Source: Uloborus plumipes | Lineage: Eukaryota > Arthropoda > Arachnida > Araneae > Uloboridae | Direction of reading: 5' to 3' | Length of the DNA stretch: 64,000 nucleotides | Assembly (NCBI GenBank): GCA_038373865.1 | Contig: JAXGGA010003453.1 | Location: forward strand, 1-64,000 | Part shown: piece by piece, positions 23,013 through 33,543 of the stretch | Layout of the letters: every line of letters begins with the position of its first letter | How positions within the stretch are numbered: position 1 is the first letter of the stretch | Translations under genes and position numbers: made by a program | The notes under the pieces: model-generated | The model's database searches: none | What the model was told of the DNA's origin: nothing | The model's input: only the letters and a program-made list of their open reading frames with translations

Positions 23013-24702
23013 GGGGAAAGTTGGGTATAACCGGGTTGTCGGGAGCAAACCGGGTACCACCTTCTAGCCTCTGTAAGCGATGTAATCGCGTGAAAAACAG
23101 AAGAACTACCTTCCACCTTAATGAAGAAGCAGTGGCGATTGCATCAGAACGCAATAGACACGCTTATCTCGTTCCTGTGAAGGAAATTCTATTTGAGTGG
23201 TTTTGCTTACGATTTTTGAGCAAAACAAAACCGAATTGTACTACGTTCCTGTTTCTGCAAGAATAAAGGTATGTAGCTCTCTTTGTACAGCATTTAATTA
23301 CCTTCATTATCATTGTAAGTATTTGTCTGTAGCGTTCTGTATAGTCAATTGACGCCATGTCTTATGAAAGCTTTATGTGCGTGGTGAATCCGGGTACTAA
23401 CCGAGGGGCAAAACCGTGTACCCGGTTTCACCCCTTGATTTTTAACATAATAAGTCTATTATATAATGAAAAAGCAATTTTTTTTAACCAAATTATTTTA
23501 CAATGAGGTTTCAAGACAAGATATCTTAAACAATAATATACAAATATTATCTCCCCCCCGGGGGGGGGTCGGGAATTAAATTTCTTTTGGGGGCTGAGGA
23601 GAACAGTGTTTATGTTTAAAAAAATTTTTATTTTAGTGTTTATTTGACCAATTTGTGTTAAATTACTACAGTCTATTATAGTCCTTATTTTAGGACTCAG
23701 GATGCCCAGAGCCTACAAACTCTTTGGCAGTGCCTTTTTGAAAGCAGTTGTGATGCAAACAGCAACAAATGGATTCAAACAGACAGGCATATATCCACTA
23801 AACAGAAACATATTTCCAGAACACATCTTCGCGCCATCACTGACCACAGATAGACCAATGCCTGAACCAAGACCTAAAGAAAACGCAGAGGAAGCTCCAA
23901 GTAGTCCACACAGCCAAGATCAAGACTCTACGAACAATGAAGATTTCACACCTGCAGCAAGCGTTCCTAATGTGTCAACACCATCGAATCTAACAGCTTC
24001 GGAACCCGAACAAATCAATTTACCCTGCAGTTCTAAGTCCATGTCTCCTAACCCTAAACCTATTCTAGATGCATCATTCAGTGTTTCACCTTCCGAATTA
24101 ATGCCTCCACCGCACACTGAGAGAAAGACTAGCGCGAAGGAGGACAGAAGAAAAGGTAAAACTGTAACTTTGACGGTCTCCCCATACAAACGTCAACTTC
24201 AATCTACACTAGAAGCGAAGAAAAAATGATAAAAAGAAGACCAAAGGTGGACACAAAAAAAAAAAAAAAAAAAAAAAACCTGATGGAAAGAAAAATGAAT
24301 CAAAGAAAAGGCAACAGCAAAAAATTAAGTCTAAAGACAGTTAAACTAACTTACAGCTCATTAATGTGTCCTGTTATACTAATTATGATATTTTATGACA
24401 GCAGTTAACACGTATTGCTAAATAAAACTTGAATTTTGTGGAAACTTTTAAATTTTTTATTTTCCCATAGCAATAACATATCTACCCGGTTTTACCCCAC
24501 TAGTGGGGCAAAACCGGGCAAAATGATTTTTTTTACAAAAAAGTTTGTAACAATTCAGAAAAAAAACTGAAATGTTTTCAAGACTGCGGTTCCATTAACA
24601 GATAAGTAGAGCATACTTTTGCCAATTTTTTTTCCTCTATGTTAAAAACTGAGTTTTGGGAGCCTTCAAACCTTAGGTACCCGGTTTTACCCTACTTTCC
24701 CC
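23013..24702 (+). mobile_element. Pogo-like element with GGGGAAAGT termini
   Basis: Left GGGGAAAGTTGGGTATAACC and right complement GGGGAAAGTAGGGTAAAACC, each flanked by TA (23011-23012, 24703-24704). The word ACCGGGTA or its complement recurs inside at about 23048, 23386, 23418, 24485 and 24677. An A24 run lies at 24257-24280. It carries the C-terminal part of a pogo-like transposase but no catalytic core. Confidence 0.75.
23702..24229 (+). pseudogene. Pogo/Tigger-like transposase C-terminal segment
   Basis: The 175-codon frame begins MPRAYKLFGSAFLKAVVMQT, then ATNGFKQTGIYPLNRNIFPE. This matches the end of the DDE_1 domain in pogo-like transposases (AFxxAxxxxxAxxGFRxTGIYPhNxxhF). The long serine/proline-rich low-complexity tail that follows is typical of these proteins. 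It ends in a basic stretch with TLTVSPYKRQLQSTLEAKKK and a stop at 24227-24229. The DNA-binding domain and the three catalytic acidic residues are absent, so this is an internally deleted copy. An upstream exon joined by splicing is conceivable, but the 690 bp between the left terminus and this frame show no homologous sequence. Confidence 0.75.
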
Positions 24703-24919
24703 TATATTTTTTTTTCTCGCTAAAGCTAATTTTTTAAATCATTTTCGTTTAGATTTCCTTGGGATAAATAATTTTTTCAGCATGAGTTCGGTGGACATTG
24801 AAATCTTTTCAAATGTATATTACATTTACGGATGAGTATGAGTATTGAATTGAGTAACTCACTTATGACTACAGTTTCACCAAAGTAGACGTCTACAAAA
24901 AAGCGTGTGCAAGTTCAAA

Positions 24920-25541
24920 ATGCAACAAAGCAGAGCGTTACGCAATCAAATTTTGCGAGGAAATAATTCAGCAAGCGCACGGCAGGGAAAGCTGATATGA
25001 AGCTCAAATTTTTAGGTGGCACAAAATGTTTAAAGAATGTCGGGAGGGCGTGGAGGACGAACACGAACCCCGTGCATGTTGCCCGTCAACATCAAGAACC
25101 GCAGAAAACGAACAATGTGTGCGACATTCACTGAACACGGACCGGCGTTTAAGTGTTCGCATAATCGCAGAACAGCTATAGGAATGGATAAAATAGTTGC
25201 GCACAAAATCATCAGTGAGAATCTTGGGATGAGGAAGATTTGTGCCGAAAGTTTTAAAGGACGTTCAAAAGTAAAACCGTGAGGCCGTTTCAAAATATCT
25301 TCCACGGCTTCCCTATAGCCGCGACCTTGGCTCCTCCCCCCAGCGGACTTTTTCTTCTTCCCTAAAGTGAAAACCGCCCTCAAAGGGCGCCATCAAGAGA
25401 CCCTAGATGATAGTCAAAAGGGCTTGCACGCATGCTCTGAAGGACGTTTCGGTTGGTGACTTCCAGGGAGCACACGAAGCTTGGAAACGTCGCCTGCAGA
25501 AGTGTGTTGACGCTCAAGGAGCATATTTTGATGATTACTAG
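24920..25541 (+). pseudogene. mariner-like transposase, internally deleted
   Basis: The N-terminal half reads QRAERYAIKFCEEIIQQAHG, FRWHKMFKECREGVEDEHEP, PSTSRTAENEQCV and NTDRRLSVRIIAEQL, i.e. the paired helix-turn-helix of mariner transposases. After a frameshift comes GMDKIVAHKIISENLGMRKI. Then the sequence jumps to the C-terminal end: PADFFFFPKVKTALKGRHQE and, in another frame, ALKDVSVGDFQGAHEAWKRR ... KCVDAQGAYFDDY with a TAG at 25539-25541. The missing middle holds the catalytic aspartates, so it is a dead deletion derivative. A stop in the HTH region (about 25008) and at least two frameshifts add to the damage. Terminal repeats were not located. Confidence 0.85.
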
Positions 25542-25794
25542 TCTTGTTGCGACATCTCTAACAAATTATTTTTTTTGTGGACTTATTCTCATTACTTAAA
25601 ATACATTCGGGTTCAGACCTTCCTCCAGGGTTGGCACAACGGTGATCATTGACATTTAATTCGAGAGGGGCATAGTAGAATATACATAGTCCATGCAAAT
25701 TTGTGTTGGACAAAGCATGTAACTGGAGTACAGCTAACTGAATGCGTCGTTAATACGTTTAACACGCACAATTTTTTCATTTCGAAATGCACTT

Positions 25795-26073
25795 TATGAG
25801 CCTCCAGGACATATGCCCGAAGTTCTGTTACTTGTTTGTGAAAACACATACACTCTAGTTTAAAATACACTTATCAAGTTCCCTATTGCCCTATTGACCC
25901 TCAGCCCACGGAGATATACGATCGTGTGTATGAACACAGCTGACGTATGAGCCTCCAGGACATTTATTTATAGGTCTGTCACTTATTTATGAAAATACAC
26001 ATACTCTAGTTTAAAATACACTCACACATATCAAGTTCCTTCTTAACCCTCAGCTCACACATATAAGATCGCA
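25795..26073. repeat. Tandem duplication, ~149-bp unit
   Basis: TATGAGCCTCCAGGACAT starts both units (25799 and 25946). CTCTAGTTTAAAATACACT and ATCAAGTTCC follow at the same offsets. Two diverged copies, non-coding. Confidence 0.8.
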
Positions 26074-26976
26074 AAATATACACGTTTTCACTTCAGTATG
26101 TACAAAAGGGCCGTTTTCGTCACCACTGAGAATTAGCCTTGCAATTAATGATCGAATTAAGTAATATATATATACAGTACAAACTAGATTTCATTCGAAA
26201 ACTGTTACTGACCCCCCCAGTGCAGGGAGCTAGGAGGTTTTAAACCTGACACTTTTTTACTATCTTCGTTGAAGTTTGGCCGCCCCGACAGGATCCCCCG
26301 ATGGTCAGCTATTAAAACTTAAAATATATTTCGATTTGGACACTAAATGTTGATGATGTTATTACTAAAAGTACTCTGTTTGATATATACCCACTGAGAT
26401 ACTCAAATTTTAGAAAAGGTCGATTTTAGAAAAACACAAAGTCGGGAAATCTTCGAAACAAAAGAATGATTGCTGAAAAATGTTGTCTATGAAGAACTGA
26501 AATAAAAAGATAAAATTTTAAAAACATACATAAATAATGAATTGTAATGAAAAACAAAAAAGAAACTGGATTTATACGTAAAACAAAAACATAAATTATA
26601 AGTCTGCAGTTATTCATGTCATTTCTATTTTAACTACTTAGCCAATGAATAAAATAACCAATCCAGCAAATGAAAACATTTTAATGAAGACAATTTATTT
26701 TGCTAATTGACTAAATTTATCAAAACAAAAATGCAGTCTTGACAATAAAAAAAAGTAAAAAATATCAAACTATAGTCTGAGTTGTAGCTTGCACACCAAT
26801 GCTTGCATCTGGCTATAAAATCAATAATACAAATTAGACATACTAAAACCATCACCAAATTTCAATGCAAGACACTTACACTATCTAATAACTGTGATGG
26901 ATGATACTGTAAGAGGGATGCATTTCGAACGAAAAAAATATTAAAGGCAGATGATTTAGCAAGACATGTATAAATA
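26074..26976. other. Gene-free AT-rich stretch
   Basis: No gene or element end was recognised before the Tc1-like element begins. Confidence 0.5.
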
Positions 26977-28194
26977 CACTGAAGTGACAAAAGTCATGGG
27001 ATAGCAATATGCAAATTTTCAGATGGCAGTAGCATCGCATAGAACAGGTATAAATGCGCAGTGCTTTTACAGAGCTTTCATTTCTGTTCAAGTTATTCAT
27101 GTGAAGAGGTTTTAACGTGATGATGACCGCACGACGTGAATTAACAGACTTTGAACGCGGAATGTTAGTTGGAGCTAGACGCATGGGTCATGCCATTTCG
27201 GAAATCGTTAGAGAATTCAACATTCCCAGATCCACTGTGTCAAGAGTGTGCCGAGAGTATGAAATTTCAGGCATAACATCCCACCATGGACAGCGCAGTG
27301 GTCGACCGCCTGCACTTAAAGATCGAGACCGGCGACGTCTGCAAAGAGTCGTAAATTCTAACAGACAAGCAACACTGCGTCAAATCACCGTAGAAATCAA
27401 TGTGGGACGTACAATGGACGTGTCTGCTAGAACTGTGCGGAGAAATTTGGATTTCTTGGGCTATTCCAGCAGAAGACCGACTCGAGTGCCTTTACTGACA
27501 GAACGACATCGCTTGCAGCGACTCTCGTGGGCACGTGAGCATATCGGTTGGTCCCTAGATGAATGGAAAACCGTGGCCTGGTCCGATGAGTCACGATTTC
27601 AGCTGGTAAGAGCCGATGGTAGGGTTCGAGTGTGGCGCAGACCCCACGAAGCCATGGACCCAAACTGTCAGCAAGGCACTGTTCAAGCTGGTGGTGGCTC
27701 CGTAATGGTGTGGGCTGTTTTTTCATGGCATGGACTTGGTCCTCTAGTGCGACTGGACCGAACATTGACTGGAAATGCTTATGTGCAGCTACTTGGAGAT
27801 CACTTGCAGCCATTCATGGACTTCATGTACCCAAACAACGATGGGATTTTTATGGATGACAATGCGCCATGTCACCGGGCCACAACTGTTCGCAATTGGT
27901 TTGAAGAAAATTCTGGACAATTCCAACGAATGATTTGGCCACCTAGATCGCCCGACATGAATCCCATTGAGCATTTATGGGACACCATCGAGAGGTCTGT
28001 TCGTGCCCAAAATCCTGCCCCATCAACGCTTTCACAATTATGGACGTCTATCGAGACAGCATGGCTCAATATTCCTGCAGAAGACTTCCAACGACTTGTT
28101 GAGTCCATGCCACGTCGAGTTGTTGCACTTCGCCGGGCAAAAGGAGGGCCGACACGATATTAAGAGGTATCTCATGACTTTTGTCACTTCAGTG
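26977..28194 (+). mobile_element. Tc1-like DD36E transposon, copy 1 (complete)
   Basis: 1218 bp. 27-bp terminal repeats begin CACTGAAGTGACAAAAGTCA and differ at one position. TA flanks both ends (26975-26976, 28195-28196). The intact transposase occupies 27120-28163. A second copy of the same length lies inverted at 30379-31596. Confidence 0.97.
27120..28163 (+). CDS. Tc1/mariner transposase, DD36E, copy 1
   Basis: An intact 347-residue cut-and-paste transposase acting in the nucleus. It should bind its own terminal repeats and insert at TA. The N-terminal helix-turn-helix (residues 5-50, TDFERGMLVGARRMGHAISE and PRSTVSRV) is followed by a GRPP AT-hook-like linker (61-64) and a second HTH (about 70-130). 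The catalytic acids are D156 (AWSDESRF), D247 (FMDDNAPCH) and E284 (NPIEHLW). Between D247 and E284 there are 36 residues, so the spacing is DD36E rather than the DD34E of classic Tc1, matching the family reported as Incomer. I chose the ATG at 27120 because the inverted copy starts there too. Arginines at 76 and 338 are K and C in copy 2. No disabling change is seen, so activity is plausible. Confidence 0.97.
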   Translation: MMTARRELTDFERGMLVGARRMGHAISEIVREFNIPRSTVSRVCREYEISGITSHHGQRSGRPPALKDRDRRRLQRVVNSNRQATLRQITVEINVGRTMDVSARTVRRNLDFLGYSSRRPTRVPLLTERHRLQRLSWAREHIGWSLDEWKTVAWSDESRFQLVRADGRVRVWRRPHEAMDPNCQQGTVQAGGGSVMVWAVFSWHGLGPLVRLDRTLTGNAYVQLLGDHLQPFMDFMYPNNDGIFMDDNAPCHRATTVRNWFEENSGQFQRMIWPPRSPDMNPIEHLWDTIERSVRAQNPAPSTLSQLWTSIETAWLNIPAEDFQRLVESMPRRVVALRRAKGGPTRY

Positions 28195-28876
28195 TATATC
28201 TACGGTCAACAAGTTGAGGTGTTATGAAATTATCGCTATTGTACTTTTTACTGAAATTCTTTCATTAAAAAGTACAATTATGTACTTTTTAATGAATTAT
28301 AATATTTCTATATTGTACTTATTTCACATACAGTACCAACTTTTAATAAATAAATTGTTCATAGGAAATATTTTTAAGGAAAATGATTCAAACAGGGCCT
28401 CATTAAACTGCGAAACCCTACACTCTTCCGATGTAACACCATTAACATGTTCTTTTTCTAAACCACCAACAGTTGACTTCTGTCATTCTATTAACAATTC
28501 CAAATTACTAAAATGTTCCACATCTTTACTGTCACGAGCACTCACAGGAAGTTTAAATTGAACGTTTGGTAAGATGAAGCAATCCATGAACATTATGAGA
28601 TATATGTTGTTTAACATAAATGGATATAAAACCTCCGACAAAAATTTAACAAAGACTGAGCACAGGTTAACATTGTTAAATTTGATTTTGATACCAATAT
28701 TTTGACTGCACAATGCATTAATAGAAAATGCTTATATAGGTCTTCCCCCAAAACGTTTGATAAAACAACGGGGCCAATGAATAACAAAAACTGGCGAAAC
28801 TCGGTAGCTTTCCAACGCTCGAACTATTTTATAGATCGAGGTTTCTGAGAGAAAACGTCAGTAAACCAGCTTTTAT
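28195..28876. other. Spacer after Tc1 copy 1
   Basis: No confirmed gene. On the minus strand 28560-28385 the codon pattern looks protein-like (FKLPVSARDSKDVEHFSNLE, a stop, then KSTVGGLEKEHVNGV). I do not recognise it with confidence. It may be a decayed exon of a repeat-borne gene. Confidence 0.35.
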
Positions 28877-29129
28877 CCCAGCAGCACCAGAACGTTCAAA
28901 TTTGGTGCAAAAATGGTTTTATTGGTCAAATAACGGTGCTAAGTGTCCCTTGAACGTTATATTCGACGTGTAAAAACAGTAATATTATCACGGTGTCATT
29001 TCAGTGCTTAAGGAACGTGATATTTGACGTAACAAAACAGTGTGACTTGCACCGTATAATTTAAGTGCTTTGAGTACTCTCGTAGTATGTAGATAAACCC
29101 TAGAATGTGAGCGCTCTATTTCTGAAAAC

Positions 29130-29210
29130 TGCCGTGCTAAGCACAAAACTGGTATCCGTATTTTTTGTCAAAATTGTCAGAACACGTTCTTCATAACATA
29201 TACAGTACAC
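29130..29210 (+). mobile_element. CCGTGCTAAGC-type MITE end
   Basis: GCCGTGCTAAGCACAAAACT and the following TTTTTGTCAAAATTG match the left end of the MITE at 59309. Only this end was seen. Confidence 0.4.
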
Positions 29211-29211
29211 T

Positions 29212-29408
29212 CCCGGGTGGGTAAGAGACCGGGTGGGGTGTTGAGTGGTTCTTTAAAATGTCTGCATTCAAACTGCAATGTTTTTGAAAGTTAAGCCTAA
29301 AAGTTAAAGCCTTAAGATTTTAGGCTTAACTTTCAAAAACGCTGCAGTTTTAATGCAGAAATTTTAAAGAACCGCTCGCCACATTACCCGGTCCTTTCTC
29401 CACCCTGG
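29212..29408. mobile_element. Hairpin MITE, nearly a full-length palindrome
   Basis: Left CCGGGTGGGTAAGAGACCGG pairs with the right end, and the inner blocks GAGTGGTTCTTTAAAAT/ATTTTAAAGAACCGCTC and TTTTTGAAAGTTAAGCCTAA/TTAGGCTTAACTTTCAAAAA pair closely around a centre near 29316. Its RNA would fold into a hairpin of about 90 bp. Non-coding. Confidence 0.8.
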
Positions 29409-29532
29409 TAGACCGGGCGAAAAATGGTTGCCTATATATATGTACTTTCTCTTTATCCAAAAATTTTTAATGCAAGTTACGACCGCATTTTTATGTAGCC
29501 AGCTCTCGGTCTATAAAATCAAATGGTTTGGG

Positions 29533-29948
29533 GTCAAAATGTCGCGGCCGAAATGTCGCGGGCCAAAATGTCGCAGCCAAAATGTCGCCGAGCCAAAATG
29601 TCGCGGGCTAAAATGTCGCGGTCAAAAATGTCGCCGGTCCAAAATGTCGCGGGCCAAAATGTCGCTGGTCCAAAATGTCGCCGAGCCAAAATGTCGCGGG
29701 CTAAAATGTCGCGGGCCAAAATGTCGCCGGTCCGAAATGTCGCCGAGCCAAAATGTCGCCGGTCCAAAATGTCGCCTGCCCAAAATGTCGCGAGCCAAAA
29801 TGTCGCCGGTCAAAAATGTCGCCGGGCCAGAATGTAGCCGGTCAAAAATGTCGCCGGGCCAAAATGTCGCCGGTCAAAAATGTCGCCGATCAAAAATGTC
29901 GCCGGTCTAAAATGTCGCCGGTCCAAAATATATCCGTTCCAAAATGAC
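29533..29948 (+). repeat. Minisatellite A: ~28 units of ~15 bp, AAAATGTCGC core
   Basis: A run of AAAATGTCGC followed by 4-6 variable bases (GGGCC, GGGCT, CGAGCC, CGGTCC, CGGTC). A four-unit higher-order pattern (CGAGCC, GGGCT, GGGCC, CGGTCC) recurs. Open frames through it are repeat artefacts (NVAGPKCRR and the like). The last units decay to AAAATATATCC and AAAATGACGC. Confidence 0.95.
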
Positions 29949-30378
29949 GCTAAGTGTATAGTACAGATTTAATGTTTCCAGTAATTCACAAATTCAATGC
30001 AGCTTAATTATGTAGCTCAATTTTACTAATAAGCTTATCACAATATGATAAATACACCTGTTTAGTAACTTTTTTTAAACGTAGCAGTTTGGAAAATTAG
30101 CTTAAGTTATCAACAAAAATGTAACTAAATTGATTTCTTCTAAAGCTTAAATTATTTCAGTACCAAAATAATGCCATAGTTTTTTCAGGGCTATACTTAG
30201 GGCCCAGGGACGCTAAATTTCTTCGTTTTTTAATACGCTTTTACTAGTTTCACATGTAGGTTTTTTTGTTTGTTCGTTTGTATGTATGTAACTCTGAGTC
30301 AAAAATAAAATTCACGTTCTTTACAAACGTATAAAAGTAATATGTTTAATACCATTATTATTACTAAAGGCTAAACTA
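29949..30378. other. Spacer between array A and Tc1 copy 2
   Basis: AT-rich, no gene recognised. Confidence 0.5.
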
Positions 30379-31596
30379 CACTGAAGTGACAAAAGTCATG
30401 AGATACCTCTTAATATCGTGTCGGCCCTCCTTTTGCCCGGCAAAGTGCAACAACTCGACGTGGCATGGACTCAACAAGTCGTTGGAAGTCTTCTGCAGGA
30501 ATATTGAGCCATGCTGTCTCGATAGACGTCCATAATTGTGAAAGCGTTGATGGGGCAGGATTTTGGGCACGAACAGACCTCTCGATGGTGTCCCATAAAT
30601 GCTCAATGGGATTCATGTCGGGCGATCTAGGTGGCCAAATCATTCGTTGGAATTGTCCAGAATTTTCTTCAAACCAATTGCGAACAGTTGTGGCCCGGTG
30701 ACATGGCGCATTGTCATCCATAAAAATCCCATCGTTGTTTGGGTACATGAAGTCCATGAATGGCTGCAAGTGATCTCCAAGTAGCTGCACATAAGCATTT
30801 CCAGTCAATGTTCGGTCCAGTCGCACTAGAGGACCAAGTCCATGCCATGAAAAAACAGCCCACACCATTACGGAGCCACCACCAGCTTGAACAGTGCCTT
30901 GCTGACAGTTTGGGTCCATGGCTTCGTGGGGTCTGCGCCACACTCGAACCCTACCATCGGCTCTTACCAGCTGAAATCGTGACTCATCGGACCAGGCCAC
31001 GGTTTTCCATTCATCTAGGGACCAACCGATATGCTCACGTGCCCACGAGAGTCGCTGCAAGCGATGTCGTTCTGTCAGTAAAGGCACTCGAGTCGGTCTT
31101 CTGCTGGAATAGCCCAAGAAATCCAAATTTCTCCGCACAGTTCTAGCAGACACGTCCATTGTACGTCCCACATTGATTTCTACGGTGATTTGACGCAGTG
31201 TTGCTTGTCTGTTAGAATTTACGACTTTTTGCAGACGTCGCCGGTCTCGATCTTTAAGTGCAGGCGGTCGACCACTGCGCTGTCCATGGTGGGATGTTAT
31301 GCCTGAAATTTCATACTCTCGGCACACTCTTGACACAGTGGATCTGGGAATGTTGAATTCTCTAACGATTTCCGAAATGGCATGACCCATGCGTCTAGCT
31401 CCAACTAACATTCCGCGTTCAAAGTCTGTTAATTCACGTCGTGCGGTCATCATTACGTTAAAACCTCTTCACATGAATAACTTGAACAGAAATGAAAGCT
31501 CTGTAAAAGCACTGCGCATTTATACCTGTTCTATGCGATGCTACTGCCATCTGAAAATTTGCATATTGCTATCCCATGACTTTTGTCACTTCAGTG
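30379..31596 (-). mobile_element. Tc1-like DD36E transposon, copy 2 (complete, inverted)
   Basis: The same 1218-bp length and terminal repeats as copy 1, in opposite orientation. TA flanks at 30377-30378 and 31597-31598. Near-identity with copy 1 indicates recent movement or duplication. Confidence 0.97.
30410..31453 (-). CDS. Tc1/mariner transposase, DD36E, copy 2
   Basis: An intact 347-residue transposase that differs from copy 1 at only two residues by my reading: K76 instead of R (in the DRDRRRLQ region) and C338 instead of R near the C-terminus. The helix-turn-helix pair, the GRPP linker and the catalytic residues D156, D247 and E284 are unchanged, and there is no stop or frameshift. 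The start is the ATG giving MMTARREL, about 140 bp inside the terminal repeat, leaving a short 5' leader as in copy 1. R338 lies in a basic tail just before the stop, outside the catalytic core, so C338 need not abolish function. Either this copy or copy 1 could supply transposase to both. Confidence 0.97.
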   Translation of the reverse strand: MMTARRELTDFERGMLVGARRMGHAISEIVREFNIPRSTVSRVCREYEISGITSHHGQRSGRPPALKDRDRRRLQKVVNSNRQATLRQITVEINVGRTMDVSARTVRRNLDFLGYSSRRPTRVPLLTERHRLQRLSWAREHIGWSLDEWKTVAWSDESRFQLVRADGRVRVWRRPHEAMDPNCQQGTVQAGGGSVMVWAVFSWHGLGPLVRLDRTLTGNAYVQLLGDHLQPFMDFMYPNNDGIFMDDNAPCHRATTVRNWFEENSGQFQRMIWPPRSPDMNPIEHLWDTIERSVRAQNPAPSTLSQLWTSIETAWLNIPAEDFQRLVESMPRRVVALCRAKGGPTRY

Positions 31597-33088
31597 TATA
31601 TTGCATGTTGATGTATAATAAGTGCATTTGACATTAATTCTGAGTTCGGCATCGATCGTCCACAAAATGCATATTATAAGTGCATGTAAACTTAGCGGAT
31701 ATTCAACAGTTTTCAAAATCTTCTTTTGAATTTGATTTACTCTAAAAGCGTATTTTTTAGTTTTTTTTAAATATATTTAGGATTATTTCTTTTTTTTTTT
31801 CACACAAAGAAATTAAACAATTAAATTTGCTGTAAAGGCTTTTTTTTTTTTTTTTTTGCAAAAACGGAATACCGTTTAATCACCGCGTAGCCGGCAATTT
31901 TCTTAAAGAACATTTTCTTTAAGAGTTGTTTGGGGACGTTTGAAATCAAATTAGTTCACGGAATTATTGCTTTCTTTGTAACAACTGAGTGGTGGAAGGG
32001 GAGGTGAAATGTCAAGAGAAAAAACGGTATTATATTCAACTCCACATTTAAATACTGATTGTAACGAAGGTACAGAACCATGTCTGAGCTGATTAACGCC
32101 AGAAATGAATAAGCATCTCTCCCTTTAAGACCATTCTACAAACAAAATTTTGTCTGAATACTTGCATTACTTCTTGATATACATCACTCAAATAATGATA
32201 AATAAAAAGTTCAATTGCTCTGCTTCCTCGATGATGTGGCGTATCTTCTGAAGGCTTCCTATGGGCCAATTTTTATTTTATTTCGGCTGAACTTTCTTCA
32301 GACATTAATCACGCTATGCTGAAAACGTTCCATTACATTCTTGCATGTAAAAACTTGGAAGAACTAGCGGCAAAAACCAATCAGCACTGAATCACATATT
32401 GGTTGGTACATGTATGTACCAAATTTCATTCTAATTCACGCACTAAGTTTTGTGGTAGAGTCGCCCCCAAAAAATGGGTGACGCAGATACACACTTACAC
32501 ATTTTTCCTTAAAAAAATAAACGATAAAATTGAATTCAGCACAAGTCAGAAAGTATAAATTCTTCCAAATTGATAATTTTTCACTGATCCAATACTTTCT
32601 TTTACACATTTTATGAAGAAGAAAATAAAAAGACCTCTATTATTTAAATAATATAGACTTGCTTTCGATCATGTAAGAAATTTTAACAGAAACCAAGTTT
32701 CAAACATTGTACATCTGTCTTATTCATTTCACTGTTCTTCAACTTCTTTTTTAACACACAGATTTTCCTTTCGATATCAATTAAACTTGGCTTGGGCTGC
32801 TAATCTATTCGTTTTTAAGTTGGTAGATAGCGAGTTACGGTGAAATAAGCTATTGTAAATAAATAACGTACGCTTGTTTGAAAACTATTTGTTTCTTGGA
32901 AAGCGCTCGAAACAGTTACAAGCCGAAAGGGTAATTTTTTTTTAGTATTTTCAAAAATTTTAGTCCATACTATCGTTAACGCACACGTTCATCAACAGCA
33001 ATTAGCAATTTTTTGCTAATTCGGTGTAAAAAAGCCTTTTCATATATTTTAATTTTTGATACTAACTGTATCAATATCGGACCTTCTA
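31597..33088. other. Gene-free AT-rich stretch
   Basis: No gene recognised. Poly-T runs lie near 31788-31800 and 31841-31857. The GGTACATGTATGTACC at 32403 is a perfect 16-bp palindrome. Confidence 0.5.
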
Positions 33089-33543
33089 CATTTTTGTCTG
33101 ACGACATTTGAACTGGCGACATTTTGACCCGCGACATTTTTGACCGGCGACATTTTGGACCGGCGACATTTTTGACAGGCGACATTTTTGACCGGCGACA
33201 TTTTGACCACGCGACATTTTGGCCCGCGACATTTTGGCAGGCGACATTTTGGACCGGCGACATTTTGGCCCGCGACATTTTAGCCCGCGACATTTTGGCT
33301 CGGCGCCATTTTGGCCCGCGACATTTTAGCCCGCGACATTTTGGCTCGGCGCCATTTTGGACCGGCGACATTTTGGCCCGCGACATTTTGGTCGGCGACA
33401 TTTTGGACCGGCGACATTTTGGCCCGCGACATTTTAGCCCGCGACATTTTGGCTCGGCGACATTTTGGACCGGCGACATTTTTGCCCGCGACATTTTAGC
33501 CCGCGACATTTTGGCTCGGCGACATTTTGGCCGCGACATTTTG
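33089..33543 (-). repeat. Minisatellite B: AAAATGTCGC array, opposite orientation
   Basis: About 29 units of GCGACATTTT (complement of AAAATGTCGC) with the same variable spacers and the same higher-order order of units (GAGCC, GGGCT, GGGCC, CGGTCC) as array A. A GCGCCATTTT variant occurs twice (33304, 33348). Confidence 0.95.

Larger units (their letters stand above)
28877..29950 (+). mobile_element. Minisatellite-bearing element, copy A
   Basis: It starts near CCCAGCAGCACCAGAACGTT. About 650 bp of leader contain repeated GAACGTKATATTYGACGT and CAGTGCTTAAGG-type blocks, then the AAAATGTCGC array at 29533-29948. Copy B at 33089-33874 (opposite strand) has a corresponding start CCCAAGCAGCACAAAGGCGT and similar leader words before its array. 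This suggests one mobile family. Borders, target duplication and superfamily are not established. A hairpin MITE interrupts the leader. Confidence 0.45.

Noticed and set aside
25004..25383. Frames opposite the mariner relic
   Set aside because: Antisense shadows of the mariner coding sequence.
27427..28227. Secondary frames overlapping the Tc1 transposase (and the mirror set at 30376-31146)
   Set aside because: They are shadows of the intact transposase on other frames; no independent support.
29428..29947. Open frames of 63-160 residues with NVAGPKCRR-type repeats
   Set aside because: The 15-bp minisatellite is open in several frames on both strands; the peptides are simple translations of the repeat.
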